Positions 30,895-40,996 are shown, counted from the first letter of the stretch. The stretch is DNA of 64,000 nt from Prorocentrum cordatum (GCA_963575745.1 CAUYUJ010004006.1:1-64000); one strand, 5' to 3'. A program made the numbers and translations. Notes: a model not told the origin generated them from the letters alone.

Positions 30895-31615
30895 CGCGTG
30901 TCCACATCGTGCTTCTACGTCGCGCTTCTACGCGGTGTCTCCACGTCGCGGCTGATGCGCCGGATCTACGTAGTGCTTCTGAGTAGAGTTTCTACGTAGT
31001 GTTTCTACGTAGTGTGTCTACGCAGTGCCCCCACGCAATGTTTCTACGTAGTGTTTCTACGTAGTGCTTCAACGTCGCGTTCCTACTCAGAGTCTCCAAG
31101 TCGCGGCTGGTGCGCTGGATCTACGGAGTGTCTCCATCCAGTGTTTCCACGTAGTGTTTCTGCGAAGTGCTTCTGCGCAGCGCCTCTACGTAGTGCTCCT
31201 GCGTTGTCTCCACGTCGCGGCTGGTGCGCCTGATCTACGTAGTGTTTCTACGTAGTGTTTCTGCGTAGTGTTTTTCCCGTAGCGCTCCTACTTTATGTTT
31301 CTACGTCCACGTCGCGGCTGGCGCGCTGGATCTACGTAGTGTTTCTACGCAGTGTTTCTGCGTAGTGTTTCTACGTAGTGTTTCCACGTAGCGCTCCTTC
31401 GCAGTGTCTCCACGTCGCGGCTGGTGCGCCAGATCTACGTAGGGTTTCTACGTAGTGTTTATGTGTAGTGCTCCCACGAAAAGTCCCCGCGTCGCGGCTG
31501 GTGCCCCGGATCTACGTAGTGTCTCTACGTCGTGTTTCTACGCAATGTTCCCACGTAGTGTTTCTACGTAATGTTTCTGCGTAGTGTTTCCACGTAGCGT
31601 TTCTACGTGAGGGGC
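30895..31615 (+). repeat. TCTACGTAGTGTT satellite with CACGTCGCGGCTG higher-order unit
   Basis: Basic units of about 17 bp (TTTCTACGTAGTG), each with the perfect palindrome CTACGTAG. A CACGTCGCGGCTGG-GCGC-GATC block recurs at about 30942, 31096, 31210, 31309, 31411 and 31488, making a loose higher-order unit of 80 to 155 bp. It runs directly into the C-terminal end of the minus-strand gene. Confidence 0.93.
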
Positions 31616-32597
31616 TGGGCGCACGCCCGACGGCCCCGCGAACCTCCTGCCCTATGTCGGGGTCGTTCAGGGCCTGCTTCGCCTCGCACACGAACACGAA
31701 CAGGTTGGACCACCAGACGCTCTGGCCCGTGACCGAAACGAGGAAGGATGCCGCCTGCTCCACGCGCACCCGCAGCTCCGCGAAGGCCTCCGCGGCGCCC
31801 AGGCCGAAGAAGTCCAGGCCGTCTTTAGCTTCACCCGAACAGGCGACGCTCTGCCTGCGTCGATACTCTCCGAACCCCTGCTCGTCGAGGTCCTCGTGCT
31901 CCAGCCGCCCAGACCGCCAGCCCATCGTCAGCCACTGGCGCGCGACTGACATGGCGTTGTAGCCGCGCGCGAAGGCTGTGCCGCCTTGGAGGTGGGCCGG
32001 CGAGCCGACGGGGAGCTTGCCCTCGAAGCAAGCGATGAGCTCCAAGATCTGCGCCGTGGTCACTTTCGCGCGGACCACCGGGGCCTCGGAACCGAACTCG
32101 TCGTCGGACACCTCGTGCGCCACGACATCGACGTAGTCGCTCAGCTTCTTGGCAACCGCGAGGATGGCGCCGAGGGCTTTCCTGTCCTTGTTCCAAACCG
32201 CTCGCAGGAAATTGTCCCCGGACCACAGATGGCGGTTGCCCTCGTTGTGCCTGGCCCAACTGCGGGGGCGCCCCGCGCTCTCCTCGGCGAAGCGGGCCTC
32301 GAGCTCGTCGACCAACTCCGCCGCCACTGGCAACGTGCCAGCGCCGAGCTGGGCGAGCCGCCCCTCGTCACAGAGGAGCGGCCCGCACCACCTCACGCCG
32401 CGCAGGCCGGGGATGCCCTGGAGCAAAAGGAACCCGAATGCAGCCGCCACCCGCCAACCGCTGGACAAGCGGTTTGGCGGCATCGCCTGGCTCGCCCTCA
32501 GGAGGTCGGCGAACTGGCCGCACAGGGCGTCTACCTCCACAGCCAGGTCGAAGACGACCTTGCTGCCGAGGCCCACGGAAGCCAAATGCACCAGCAT
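31512..32597 (-). CDS. Hypothetical protein, 361 aa, most gene-like ORF of the window
   Basis: Open on the minus strand from an ATG at 32597 (MLVHLASVGLGSKVVF) to a stop at 31512; the frame is also open upstream to 32867 but without a better ATG. Composition is balanced over about 325 residues, with many charged and aromatic residues. Features: an aliphatic segment AAAFGFLLLQGIPGLRG near residue 45; an acidic helix-like run AELVDELEARFAEESAG near 85; HLWSGDNFLRAVWNKDRKAL near 115; and AASFLVSVTGQSVWWSNLFV near 295. No signal peptide or clear membrane helix. The last 33 residues or so are encoded by the adjoining TACGTAGTG satellite, so the true 3' end is probably near 31615 or lies in another exon. 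I do not recognise the family. Confidence 0.6.
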   Translation of the reverse strand: MLVHLASVGLGSKVVFDLAVEVDALCGQFADLLRASQAMPPNRLSSGWRVAAAFGFLLLQGIPGLRGVRWCGPLLCDEGRLAQLGAGTLPVAAELVDELEARFAEESAGRPRSWARHNEGNRHLWSGDNFLRAVWNKDRKALGAILAVAKKLSDYVDVVAHEVSDDEFGSEAPVVRAKVTTAQILELIACFEGKLPVGSPAHLQGGTAFARGYNAMSVARQWLTMGWRSGRLEHEDLDEQGFGEYRRRQSVACSGEAKDGLDFFGLGAAEAFAELRVRVEQAASFLVSVTGQSVWWSNLFVFVCEAKQALNDPDIGQEVRGAVGRAPSPSRRNATWKHYAETLRRNTTWEHCVETRRRDTT

Positions 32598-32807
32598 ATC
32601 TCGGCGACCAGCGTGGACATCGGCTTCCTCGCGGGAGGGCGGACCTGCGCCGCGAGCGCGGCGGCGGCCTGGCCATCGTCGCTGCCGGCAGCCGCCCCGC
32701 GAACACCGACGCGAGAGTGGCGGAGGAGGGAGAACGGAGGACAGAGGATGGTGGAGGAAATCCCACCAGCCCTCTGGGAGCCAGGTGGTCTCACGATGCC
32801 TCCTTTT

Positions 32808-32885
32808 CCTCTTCCACAACAACCCCTTCTTCCCCTGCTCGGGAGAGGGGTTCGCCCCTCCCCCCACCCCCTTCCCCTGGACTTG
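32808..32885 (+). repeat. Dispersed TTCCACA-CCCTGCTCGGG repeat, copy 2
   Basis: TTCCACAACAACCCC, CCCTGCTCGGGAGAGGGGTT and CCCCTTCCCCTGG match 23500-23582 in order and orientation. Confidence 0.75.
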
Positions 32886-32924
32886 GACGGGGCGGGCCGC
32901 GAGGTGGCAGGGCGCCCAAGATGG

Positions 32925-33265
32925 CCCGATGGCTCCAAGAGGGCCTCCGATGCTCCAAGATGGCCTCCAAGATGGCCCAAGATAGCCGAAGATGGTTCAA
33001 TATAGCTTTCAGCATGCCTCCAAAAGGCTCCACGAGGGCCACCAGACGGCCCCAAGTGCTCCCAGACCCCCTCGGGACCCCCCAAGGGTGCCAAAACCCT
33101 TCCAAAACCGACGGCAAAAAACAATCATTGTGGCCTTCCCGCTTCTTCGCTTTCCGATGCGCCTGGCCCCAAGATGGCCCAAGAGAGCCCCAAGAGCCCC
33201 CCAAGAGGCCCCCAAGACGGCCCCAAGAGCGGCCAAGAGCGGCCCAAGAGCGCCCCATGAGGCCA
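32925..33265 (+). repeat. CCAAGATGGC / CCCCAAGAGGC minisatellite
   Basis: Two runs (about 32928-33000 and 33165-33265) flank a less regular segment that still carries CCAAGG and GGCCCC units. Confidence 0.85.
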
Positions 33266-33334
33266 CTTTGAGGCTCTCGATGGGGGGGGTGGGGGCGCAA
33301 TCAAGCACCCGCCCCTCCTGTGATCGATGTCTTC

Positions 33335-33515
33335 CAAGATGGCCCCAAGAGGCGTTCCAAGGCCCCCAAGAGGCCCCCAAGAGAGCCCCAGGAGGGCCCC
33401 AAGAGGGCCCCGAGACCCCCACATGAGCCCCAAGAGGACCACAAGACGATTCAGAAGAGCCCCAAGAGGGCAACGAGAGAGCCCCAACAGCACCCCAAGA
33501 GGCCCCCAAGAGAGA
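33335..33515 (+). repeat. CCCCAAGAGGC minisatellite
   Basis: Imperfect 11- to 13-bp units of the same family, ending where the CAG tract begins. Confidence 0.85.
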
Positions 33516-33519
33516 AGCG

Positions 33520-34105
33520 TCAGCAGCAGCAGCAGCAGCACCACCACCACCACCACCAGCATCATCGGTAGCACCACCACTGCAAGCAGCACCAGCATAG
33601 CACCACTAGCAACAGCAGCAGCACCACAAGCAGCAGCATCAGCACCAGCACCAGCAGCAGCACCAGCAGCAGCAGCAGCAACCGTAGGACCAACAGCAGC
33701 AGCAGCACCCGCCTTGCACCTTACCACCAGCAGCAGCAGCGCCAGCAGCAGCGCCAGCAGCAGCACCCCGAGCAGCACCAGCACTAGCAGCACCACCAGC
33801 AGCAGAGGCAGCGGCAGCACTAGCAGCAGCACCAGCACCACCAGCAGCAGCACCAGCACCACCATCATCACCAACAGCAGCACCACCACCATCAGCACCA
33901 CGAGCAGCAGTGTCAGCAGCGCCTGCAGCAGCACCAGGACCACCAGCACTAACAGCACCGGGGGGGGAACATCAGCAGCATCATCACCAGCACCAGCAGC
34001 AACAGCACCACCAGCAGCAGCAGCACCATCAGCAGCAGCAACGGCAGCGGCAACACCAGGAGCGGTATCACTAGCATTAACACTAGCAGCATCAGCCCTC
34101 TGGCA
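33520..34105. repeat. (CAG)n/(CACCAG)n tract, 580 bp
   Basis: CAG, CAC and ACC triplets in CACCAGCAGCAG blocks. Thr/Ser/Ala and Leu/Val frames are repeat translations. Confidence 0.93.
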
Positions 34106-34550
34106 TCGTTTCTGGATGGGCTGGTGGGGATCCGCGAAACGTAAACAGTTTGAAAAGGGAAGAGGGTGGCGAAGGGCAAACGGGGGGGAATAGGGAGGGA
34201 CGGGAAAGGAGGGAGGAGGGAGTGGAGAGAGAGAGAGGGAGGGGGGGTGACAGACGGGGAGGAAGACGACGAGGAGACGACGAGGAGGGGGCACCGCCAA
34301 GCAAGCCCGAATCCGTGTGGAGCGTGGGCTCTTTCTGGATGTTGTAGTCCGACAGGGTGCTCGTGTTTATCAACTCTTTTCCCTGGAAATCAACATCTGC
34401 TTGCCGACAGGGATGCCAATCTTTTTCGAAGCAGCGGCTTTCACGGCCTGGGTGGTGTCACTCAGGTCCACGTTCAACGAGATGGTCTCGCAGAAAACAC
34501 ACTTCTCCACGTTCAACTCAGGCCCAGACGTACAAACACTACGCAGAATG
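34106..34550. other. Spacer with polypurine segment
   Basis: Purine-rich GGGAGGGA sequence at about 34150-34300, then unique sequence of ordinary complexity to 34550. A plus-strand frame (about 34317-34625) has no recognised domain. Confidence 0.45.
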
Positions 34551-34554
34551 CCCT

Positions 34555-34918
34555 CGTCGCCCGCGTCTCACGCCAATTCCGCCCGAAACCGCGGCTCCTC
34601 GCGGCCTCGGGCGAATGTGACGTGAAACACGGGCGACGCAGGGTTCGGGCGTCGTTATTTGCTGCGTGGTTGCGTGCCGACTCGGGGCGCTCCTGAAAAC
34701 ACTACGTAAAAACACTACGCAGAATGCCCTCGTCGCCCGCGTCTCGCGCCAGTTCCGCCCGAGTCCGCAACTGCCCGCGGCCTCGGGCGAAAGTGGCGAG
34801 AGACGCGGGCGACGCGGCACGCTGCTGCGTAGCCTCGTCGCCCGCGTCTCGCGCCAGTTCCGCCCGAATCCGCAACTGCCCGCGGCCTCGGGCGAAAGTG
34901 GCGAGAGACGCGGGCGAC
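34555..34918. repeat. Array of three 84-bp hairpin units
   Basis: Units at 34555-34638, 34731-34814 and 34836-34918 each begin CGTCGCCCGCGTCTC and end with its complement GAGACGCGGGCGAC, with inner TTCCGCCCGA facing TCGGGCGAA. Each could fold into a stem of roughly 30 bp. They are embedded in CACTACGCAGAATGCCCT and CGACTCGGGGCG-TCCTGAAAAC direct repeats (about 34677-34720 and 34975-35025). Confidence 0.9.
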
Positions 34919-35099
34919 ACTGCACGCTGCTGCGTAGCGGTTCGGGAGTGTTGCTTCCCGCGTAGTAGCGTTGCCGACTCGGGGCGTTCCTGAAAACACT
35001 ACGCAAAAACACTACGCAGAATGCCCTCGTCGTCCGGACTTCGCAGGGCCGCGCCAGCCGCTGGAGCGCACTGTGACGAGACCTCCCTGGTCACACACA

Positions 35100-35195
35100 C
35101 GTAGTGTGCGGACGTAACGTACTCACGTACGTAATGCGTCTACGCAGTGTATTTGCGTAGTGTATTTACGTAGTGTATTTACGTAGTGCATTTCA
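35100..35195 (+). repeat. GCGTAGTGTATTT minisatellite, short copy
   Basis: About five units of the same family as 21330-22560, directly left of a CCA tract. Confidence 0.85.
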
Positions 35196-35219
35196 CCTTT
35201 ACAATTTCGATTTCACCAT

Positions 35220-35975
35220 TAACATTTTCATGTCACCATTAACCACAACCGTTCCACCACAACCACTACCACCACCACAACCACTACCATCACAACCACC
35301 ACCACTACTACCACCACCACCCACCACCCAACACCCACCACCACCACAACCCACCACCACCACCACAAACCACCACACAACCACCACCACCACGACCACC
35401 ACCAGCACCACCCACCACCACAACCACCACCACCACAACAAACAATCACCACAACCACCAGAACCGCCACCACCGCCACCACCACCAGCACCACCACAAC
35501 CCACCACCACCACCAGCACCACAACCACTACCGTTACAACAACCACCACGACAAACCACTACCACCACCAGCACCGCAACCACAACCACCACAACCACTA
35601 CCGCTACCAAACCACAACCACCACCACCGCTACCACCACCAGCACCACAACCACTACCGCTACCACTACCGCTACCACAACCACTACCGCTACCACAACC
35701 ACTACCGCTACCACTACCGCCGCTACCACAACCACCACCGCCATCACCACCACCTCCTTCACCCACCACCACCACAGCTATCACCACCACCACCAGAAAC
35801 CACCGCACTACCACCGCCACCACCACACCACGACAACCTGCCACCACAACCACCACAACAACCACCACAACAACCACCACCGCCGCCACCACCACCACAC
35901 CGCCACCACCACAACAACCACCACCACCGCCACAACCATCACCACTACCACCACCACCACAGCCCATCACCATCA
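35220..35975. repeat. (CCA)n/(CCACAA)n tract, 755 bp
   Basis: CCA triplets with a CTACCG/CCACTA variant block at about 35540-35735. Confidence 0.95.
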
Positions 35976-35980
35976 CCACC

Positions 35981-36122
35981 TCAGAGAGGCCCCAAGAGAC
36001 GCCCAAGAGGCGCCCAGGAGGCTTCACTTATGCCCTTCAGAGGCCCCCGAGAGCCTTCCGACGAGACCCCAAGAGGCATCCATGAGGACTCTGACCCAAA
36101 ACCAAGGCACAGTGGCGGAGCG
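35981..36122 (+). repeat. Dispersed 140-bp repeat, copy 2
   Basis: GAGGCTTCACTTATGC, CCCCGAGAGCCTTCCGACGA and ACTCTGACCCAAAACCAA match 20340-20475 in order and orientation. Confidence 0.8.
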
Positions 36123-36269
36123 TCGTCGTCGTTATCGTCGTCGCCGTCGTATTCGTCGACGCTCCCCGCCGCCGCCGCCCGCCGCCACAGCCGGCGATGG
36201 CCCAGAAAAGGAAGTCGTCGCCCCCGCCACCGATGCAGGCGCCGGCTCGAGGAAAAGGAGAAAGGAAAA

Positions 36270-36395
36270 GTAGGGGAGGGGGGGGTGGCGGGGGGGGATT
36301 GGAACCCCCCCCCCTCCGCCACGGGAAGGGGGGGGTGTTCGAACCCACCCCCCCTTCCATCCAAGGGGGGGGGTCACCCCCCCCGTCCAAGCGAC
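36270..36395. repeat. Poly-G/poly-C hairpin-prone segment
   Basis: Runs of G and C up to nine long in opposing order (GGGGGGGATTGGAACCCCCC near 36290), able to fold; comparable to 19930-20240. Confidence 0.7.
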
Positions 36396-36415
36396 CACAG
36401 AACGCGCTCTTTCAT

Positions 36416-36667
36416 GAATATGTATATATATATATATATATATGACTACAGATATGCATACATGCATCTTGACACACATATACGCGTATATATATGTGTG
36501 TGTGCGTATACATGCGTGTATATATATATATATGTTTGTATATATAAACATACGTACATGCATACATACACATATATATATATATATGCATGCATGCATG
36601 CATACATACATGCATACATACATGCATATATACATACATACATACATACATACATACATACATACAT

Positions 36668-36698
<31 letters not shown>

Positions 36699-36995
36699 GG
36701 CAGGCAGGCAGGCAGACAGACATACATTTCATACGCTACTTCCATACATACATACATACATACATACATACATGCATGCATGCATGCATGCATGCATGCA
36801 TGCATGCATGCATGCATCTATATATTCACATAAGCATAAGCACATACATATGCATCGGCACATGCATAGTTATACACATGTAAAGTTGCACGCGCGAGTG
36901 CATTTACATACACATGTACATATACACAGACGTATACGTATATATACTTATATGTACAGATAGGAAAAGATGTGGATCTACATGTGCATATGCAT
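36416..36995. repeat. (TA)n, (CATA)n, (CAGA)n, (GCAT)n tract
   Basis: TATA at 36421-36442, imperfect ACATAT, CATA tetramers (36635-36668), CAGA/CAGG tetramers (36669-36720), CATA and GCAT tetramers (36747-36818), then imperfect TACACA. Same tetramer series as at 15.1-15.4 kb. Confidence 0.93.
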
Positions 36996-37019
36996 ATACA
37001 TATGAATATACAGATTCGC

Positions 37020-37277
37020 TGGCCCAACGGGACAGAGGCTTGCTAAGATCTCCAGAAACTGGTCAACCATATTTCTACTTCTCGCGCGCGGGGCGGCCCC
37101 TGGGGGCCCCCTGACGAGAAGTACCCCGGCTAGGTCCCGGGTCCAATCCCGGGCCACTCCCTGCCCTCTCCCGGGCGATCCCCCCAGAACGCCCCGGGAA
37201 AGGCAATTTCTCGACACACGTCACGAGGATCGTGGCCTCCGAGGGGGGAGCCGCAATCGACTACCTCCCCCTCCCGC
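37020..37277. other. Unique spacer, GC-rich
   Basis: Contains GGTCCCGGGTCCAATCCCGG near 37132, which recalls a tRNA T arm but has the wrong loop size, and TCTCGCGCGCGGGGC inverted units near 37080. No gene supported. Confidence 0.5.
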
Positions 37278-37392
37278 CCCAAGAGGCCCCCAAGAGCCCC
37301 CCAAGAGGCCCCAGGGGCCCCCAAGACGCCGCCAAGGAGCCCCAAGAGACCCCCAAGAGGGCCCCAAGAGGCCCCAAAGAGCGCTCCAGGGT
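37278..37392 (+). repeat. CCCCAAGAGGC minisatellite
   Basis: About ten imperfect 11- to 13-bp units of the CCAAGA family. Confidence 0.83.
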
Positions 37393-37419
37393 CGGCGGAA
37401 TGAGCAAAGCGATTAAATA

Positions 37420-37577
37420 ATACATATACACATACGTATACACACATATGCAACATATATGTATACACAAATACTAATGCATATGCATAGATACGCATGT
37501 ATATGCATAAATCGAATTATGCATAAACATGTACGTGTGCATGTACACAAACATAAACAGATAAGCATGTGAACACC

Positions 37578-37612
<35 letters not shown>

Positions 37613-37805
37613 GTGTATACATATGTATGTCTACATCTGCATAACATATACACAAACACACGCCTATATGTTTATAGGTGCGCAGTGTAAGTACAAATCT
37701 AAATATGTACTAGTCATGCATATAGATATACACACATGAACCATGCGTCTGTGCAAAGACAACCACACACACACACACACACACTATATATATATATATA
37801 CAAAA
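37420..37805. repeat. TACACA/TATA-rich tract
   Basis: Imperfect ATACAC and ATGCAT units with TATA runs at about 37580-37608 and 37786-37800 and a CA run at 37766-37784. Confidence 0.88.
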
Positions 37806-37839
37806 TGCGATGATACATGTATAGTTATTGAACGTGTTC

Positions 37840-38230
37840 GCAGGCTGGGTCGCGGGTGGGTCGCAAGGAGGGTCACGAGTGGGTCGCGAGTACGTCACGG
37901 GATGGGTCGCGGGTGGGTCATGGGGTGGATCGCGAGGTGGGTCGCAGGTGGATCGCGGGTGGGTCGCGAATACGTCACGGGATGGGTCGCGGGTGGGTCG
38001 CTGGTGGGTCGCGGGTGCGTCGCTGGGTGGGTCGCGGGGTGGGTCGCGGGGTGGGTCGCGGGGTGTGTAGCGGGTGGGTCGCGGGGTGGGTCGCGGAGTG
38101 GGTTGCGGGGCGGGTCGCAAGGAGGGTCGCGGGTGGGTCGCGGGAGGATCGCTGGGCGAGTCGGGGGTGGGTCGCGGAGTGGGTCGCCGGGTGGGTCGCG
38201 GGTGGGTCGCAGGTGGGTGCAGGTGGGTCG
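37840..38230 (+). repeat. GGGTGGGTCGCG minisatellite, left half
   Basis: Units of 11 to 14 bp (GGTGGGTCGCGG). One 90-bp block (GTACGTCACGGGATGGGTCG) is itself repeated at about 37888 and 37968. Interrupted at 38231 by a small element and resumed at 38427. Confidence 0.93.
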
Positions 38231-38420
38231 CGGGGTGAACGGGGGGGGTAGTAAAGGGGGGTTCGAGAATCAGCTCGCGTAGCTGATGTTCCCGGCGCCT
38301 CCCGGCGCTGGAGGCGGCCATGTATCGAGGAATGGGCCCCTCGGTGGGGCCGAAACCAGCTGCATGCAGCAGATTTCGTAACCCCTCCTTTCCCTATCCC
38401 CCCCTTTCGTCTGGCCCGAG
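38231..38420. mobile_element. MITE, family 2, inserted in a minisatellite
   Basis: Matches 49063-49258: GAGAATCAGCTCGCGTAGCT, CCGGCGCCTCCCGGCGC, GAAACCAGCTGCATGCAGCA and the poly-C right end occur in the same order. G-rich left and C-rich right ends are inverted copies. The GGGTGGGTCGCG minisatellite lies on both sides, so insertion is younger than the array. Confidence 0.85.
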
Positions 38421-38426
38421 AATAAT

Positions 38427-38995
38427 GGGTCGCGGGTGGGTCGCGGGTGGGTCGCGGGGTGAGTCACGGGTGGGTCGTGGGGTGAGCCGCGGGGTGGGTC
38501 GGTGGGTCGCGGGTGGGTCGCGGAAAGAGTCGGGGTGGGTCGCGGGGTGGGTCGCGGGTGGGTCGCAGGTTGGGTCGCGGGTGGGTCGCGGTGGATCGCG
38601 GGTCGGTCGCGGGGTGGGTGTGGGGTGGGTCGCGAGGTGGGTCGCGGGAGGATCGCGGGGTGGTCGCGGAGTGGGTCGCGGGGTGGGTCCGGGATGGGTC
38701 GCGGGTGGGTCGCGGGGTGGTCGCGGGTGTGTAGCGGGTGGGTCGCGGGGTGGGTCGCGGGGTGGGTCGCGGGGTGGGTCGCAAGGAGGGTCGCAGGTGG
38801 GTCGCGGAGTGGGTCGCGGGGTGGGTCGTGGGTGGGTCGCGGGTGGATCGCGTCTGGTTCGAGGATGGGTCGCGGGTGGGTCCCGAATGGTTCGCGGGGT
38901 GGGTCGCGGGGTGGGTCGCGGGTGGCTCGCGGGTGGGTCGCGGGTGGGTTCCCAGGTGGGTCGCGGGGTGGTTGCGGGTGGGTCGCGGGGTGGAA
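38427..38995 (+). repeat. GGGTGGGTCGCG minisatellite, right half
   Basis: Same units continue after the inserted element for about 570 bp. Gly/Trp/Val/Ala and Pro/Arg/Asp frames are open throughout because of unit composition. Confidence 0.93.
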
Positions 38996-39024
38996 CGACG
39001 ACAGCAAAACAAAACAAGCCATAA

Positions 39025-39155
39025 CAATATTACTACAACAACAACAACAACATCATCATCATCATCATCATCAGCATCATCATCATCATCATCAGCATCA
39101 TCATCATCATCATCATCATAATCATCATCATCAACAACAACAACAACAATTACTA
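39025..39155. repeat. (ACA)n, (CAT)n, (CAA)n tract
   Basis: ACA triplets, CAT/CAG triplets and a final CAA run that abuts the first 809-bp unit. Confidence 0.93.
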
Positions 39156-39298
39156 GCACGTGGGGACACTCCGTTCTCACCAGTGCCAGGGTTTTCATAG
39201 GAGGCGGGCAATACCCCCACTTTGTGGGGGGGCCGGTTCAAGCTCTACCAAATTTCCAAACGACTCTTCGCCACCACCCACACCCAGCTTCCCGCCCT

Positions 39299-39514
39299 AT
39301 GACGTTCGGACACTTCACTTCGTGGCATGCGGACGACCGTGGCTACTATTCAGGGCCCCGCGGCCGACGACGACGGCGTGCGCGCGCGAAGAAAAAACGA
39401 ATGTGTCCCGCATGGTATTATTTGACAGGGATGATGGCCCTGGCAGGTGCGCAACCGTTGTTGCAGAAGTTCGAAAAAGTTGCTCGCAAAAGCCCGTTTG
39501 ACAGAAATGTTTAA
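39299..39514 (+). CDS. 71-aa basic protein, copy 1
   Basis: ATG at 39299 to TAA at 39514. The product starts MTFGHFTSWHADDRGYYSGP, has a strongly basic run (residues 22-34, Arg then Lys, NLS- or RNA-binding-like), then a mildly hydrophobic stretch around WYYLTGMMALAGAQPLL (39-55) and a basic C terminus. The frame is open further upstream to 39224 but only from GTG. The same protein is encoded without any change at 40108. Sequence around it is less GC-rich than the window. Family not recognised. Confidence 0.5.
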   Translation: MTFGHFTSWHADDRGYYSGPRGRRRRRARAKKKRMCPAWYYLTGMMALAGAQPLLQKFEKVARKSPFDRNV

Positions 39515-39910
39515 AAAGTGTTGGGTTTCCTACGAATCCGCAAGAGCGCGCGGGATGAAATTTTGACAATTTTTTTTGAAAAACCATTGGTTTTTTGATG
39601 TTTTTATGTTAAAATCGCTACGAAAACTAAGGTTTTGGAAGGATTTCGTCTTGCGCGCGCGAATGTCCACTTTACCTTATTTTTTGCAAGGGATTCTTGA
39701 AGTTTGGTTATGTTAGAACAAGAAATGTCCACTTTAGCTTATTTTTTGCAAGGGAAAGCGGGGGGGAACAAAACAACCGGATCCGGTCTCCCCCGTTTTG
39801 CCTGAGACTTCCTCACGAAAATTATGAAAATGAGGCTGCGGCCTAGGCGCGGCGAGGGGGTCGCGCACCAGGGGGCCCAACAATAATTATTCTTTAGAAT
39901 AAATAATGTT

Positions 39911-39911
39911 C

Positions 39912-39958
<47 letters not shown>
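39911..39958. repeat. (CAA)n run between the 809-bp units
   Basis: Fifteen or so CAA triplets end copy 1 and lead into copy 2. Confidence 0.95.
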
Positions 39959-39959
<1 letters not shown>

Positions 39960-40107
39960 TACTAGCACGTGGGGACACTCCGTTCTCACCAGTGCCAGGG
40001 TTTTCATAGGAGGCGGGCAATACCCCCACTTTGTGGGGGGGCCGGTTCAAGCTCTACCAAATTTCCAAACGACTCTTCGCCACCACCCACACCCAGCTTC
40101 CCGCCCT

Positions 40108-40323
40108 ATGACGTTCGGACACTTCACTTCGTGGCATGCGGACGACCGTGGCTACTATTCAGGGCCCCGCGGCCGACGACGACGGCGTGCGCGCGCGAAG
40201 AAAAAACGAATGTGTCCCGCATGGTATTATTTGACAGGGATGATGGCCCTGGCAGGTGCGCAACCGTTGTTGCAGAAGTTCGAAAAAGTTGCTCGCAAAA
40301 GCCCGTTTGACAGAAATGTTTAA
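40108..40323 (+). CDS. 71-aa basic protein, copy 2
   Basis: Encodes the same 71 residues as 39299-39514, from ATG at 40108 to TAA at 40323, at an offset of 809 bp. Identity of this part while the 3' half of the unit differs suggests either selection on the ORF or partial gene conversion. Confidence 0.5.
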   Translation: MTFGHFTSWHADDRGYYSGPRGRRRRRARAKKKRMCPAWYYLTGMMALAGAQPLLQKFEKVARKSPFDRNV

Positions 40324-40721
40324 AAAGTGTTGGGTTTCCTACGAATCCGCAAGAGCGCGCGGGATGAAATTTTGACAATTTTTTTTTGAAAAAAAACCAT
40401 TGGTTTTTTGATGTTTTTATGTTAAAATCGCTACGAAAACTAAGGTTTTGGAAGGATTTCGTCTTGCGCGCGCGAATGTCCACTTTACCTTATTTTTTGC
40501 AAGGGATTCTTGAAATTTGATTATATTAGAACAAGAAATGTCATTTTATAGTGTTTTTTGCAAGGGAAAACGGATTACAACAAAACAACCGGATCTGGAT
40601 CACATCGTTTTACCTGAGGCTTCCTCACGAAAATGATGAAAATGTAGCTGCGGCCTAGGCGGCGCAGGGGGGGCGCGCACCAGGGGGCCCAACAATAATT
40701 ATTCTTTAGAATAAATAATGT

Positions 40722-40996
<275 letters not shown>

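Larger units (their letters stand above)
39150..39958 (+). repeat. 809-bp tandem unit, copy 1
   Basis: Runs from TTACTAGCACGTGGGGACAC to a CAA tail preceded by AATTATTCTTTAGAATAAAT. Copy 2 begins at the next TTACTAGCACG 809 bp on. Both units have CAA on each side, like non-LTR retroposons with a short tandem 3' tail, but no reverse transcriptase or relict spliced leader is visible. Confidence 0.92.

Noticed and set aside
29607-30905. 432-codon minus-strand proline-rich frame
   Set aside because: It is a GGA tract read as Pro/Ser/Leu with very GC-rich flanks; no independent support.
37125-37160. CCCGGGTCCAATCCCGG as a tRNA T arm
   Set aside because: The loop is the wrong size for a T loop and the rest of the cloverleaf is missing.
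37840-38995. Gly/Trp/Val frames resembling a repetitive structural protein
   Set aside because: They follow directly from the GGGTGGGTCGCG unit and are broken by an inserted non-coding element.
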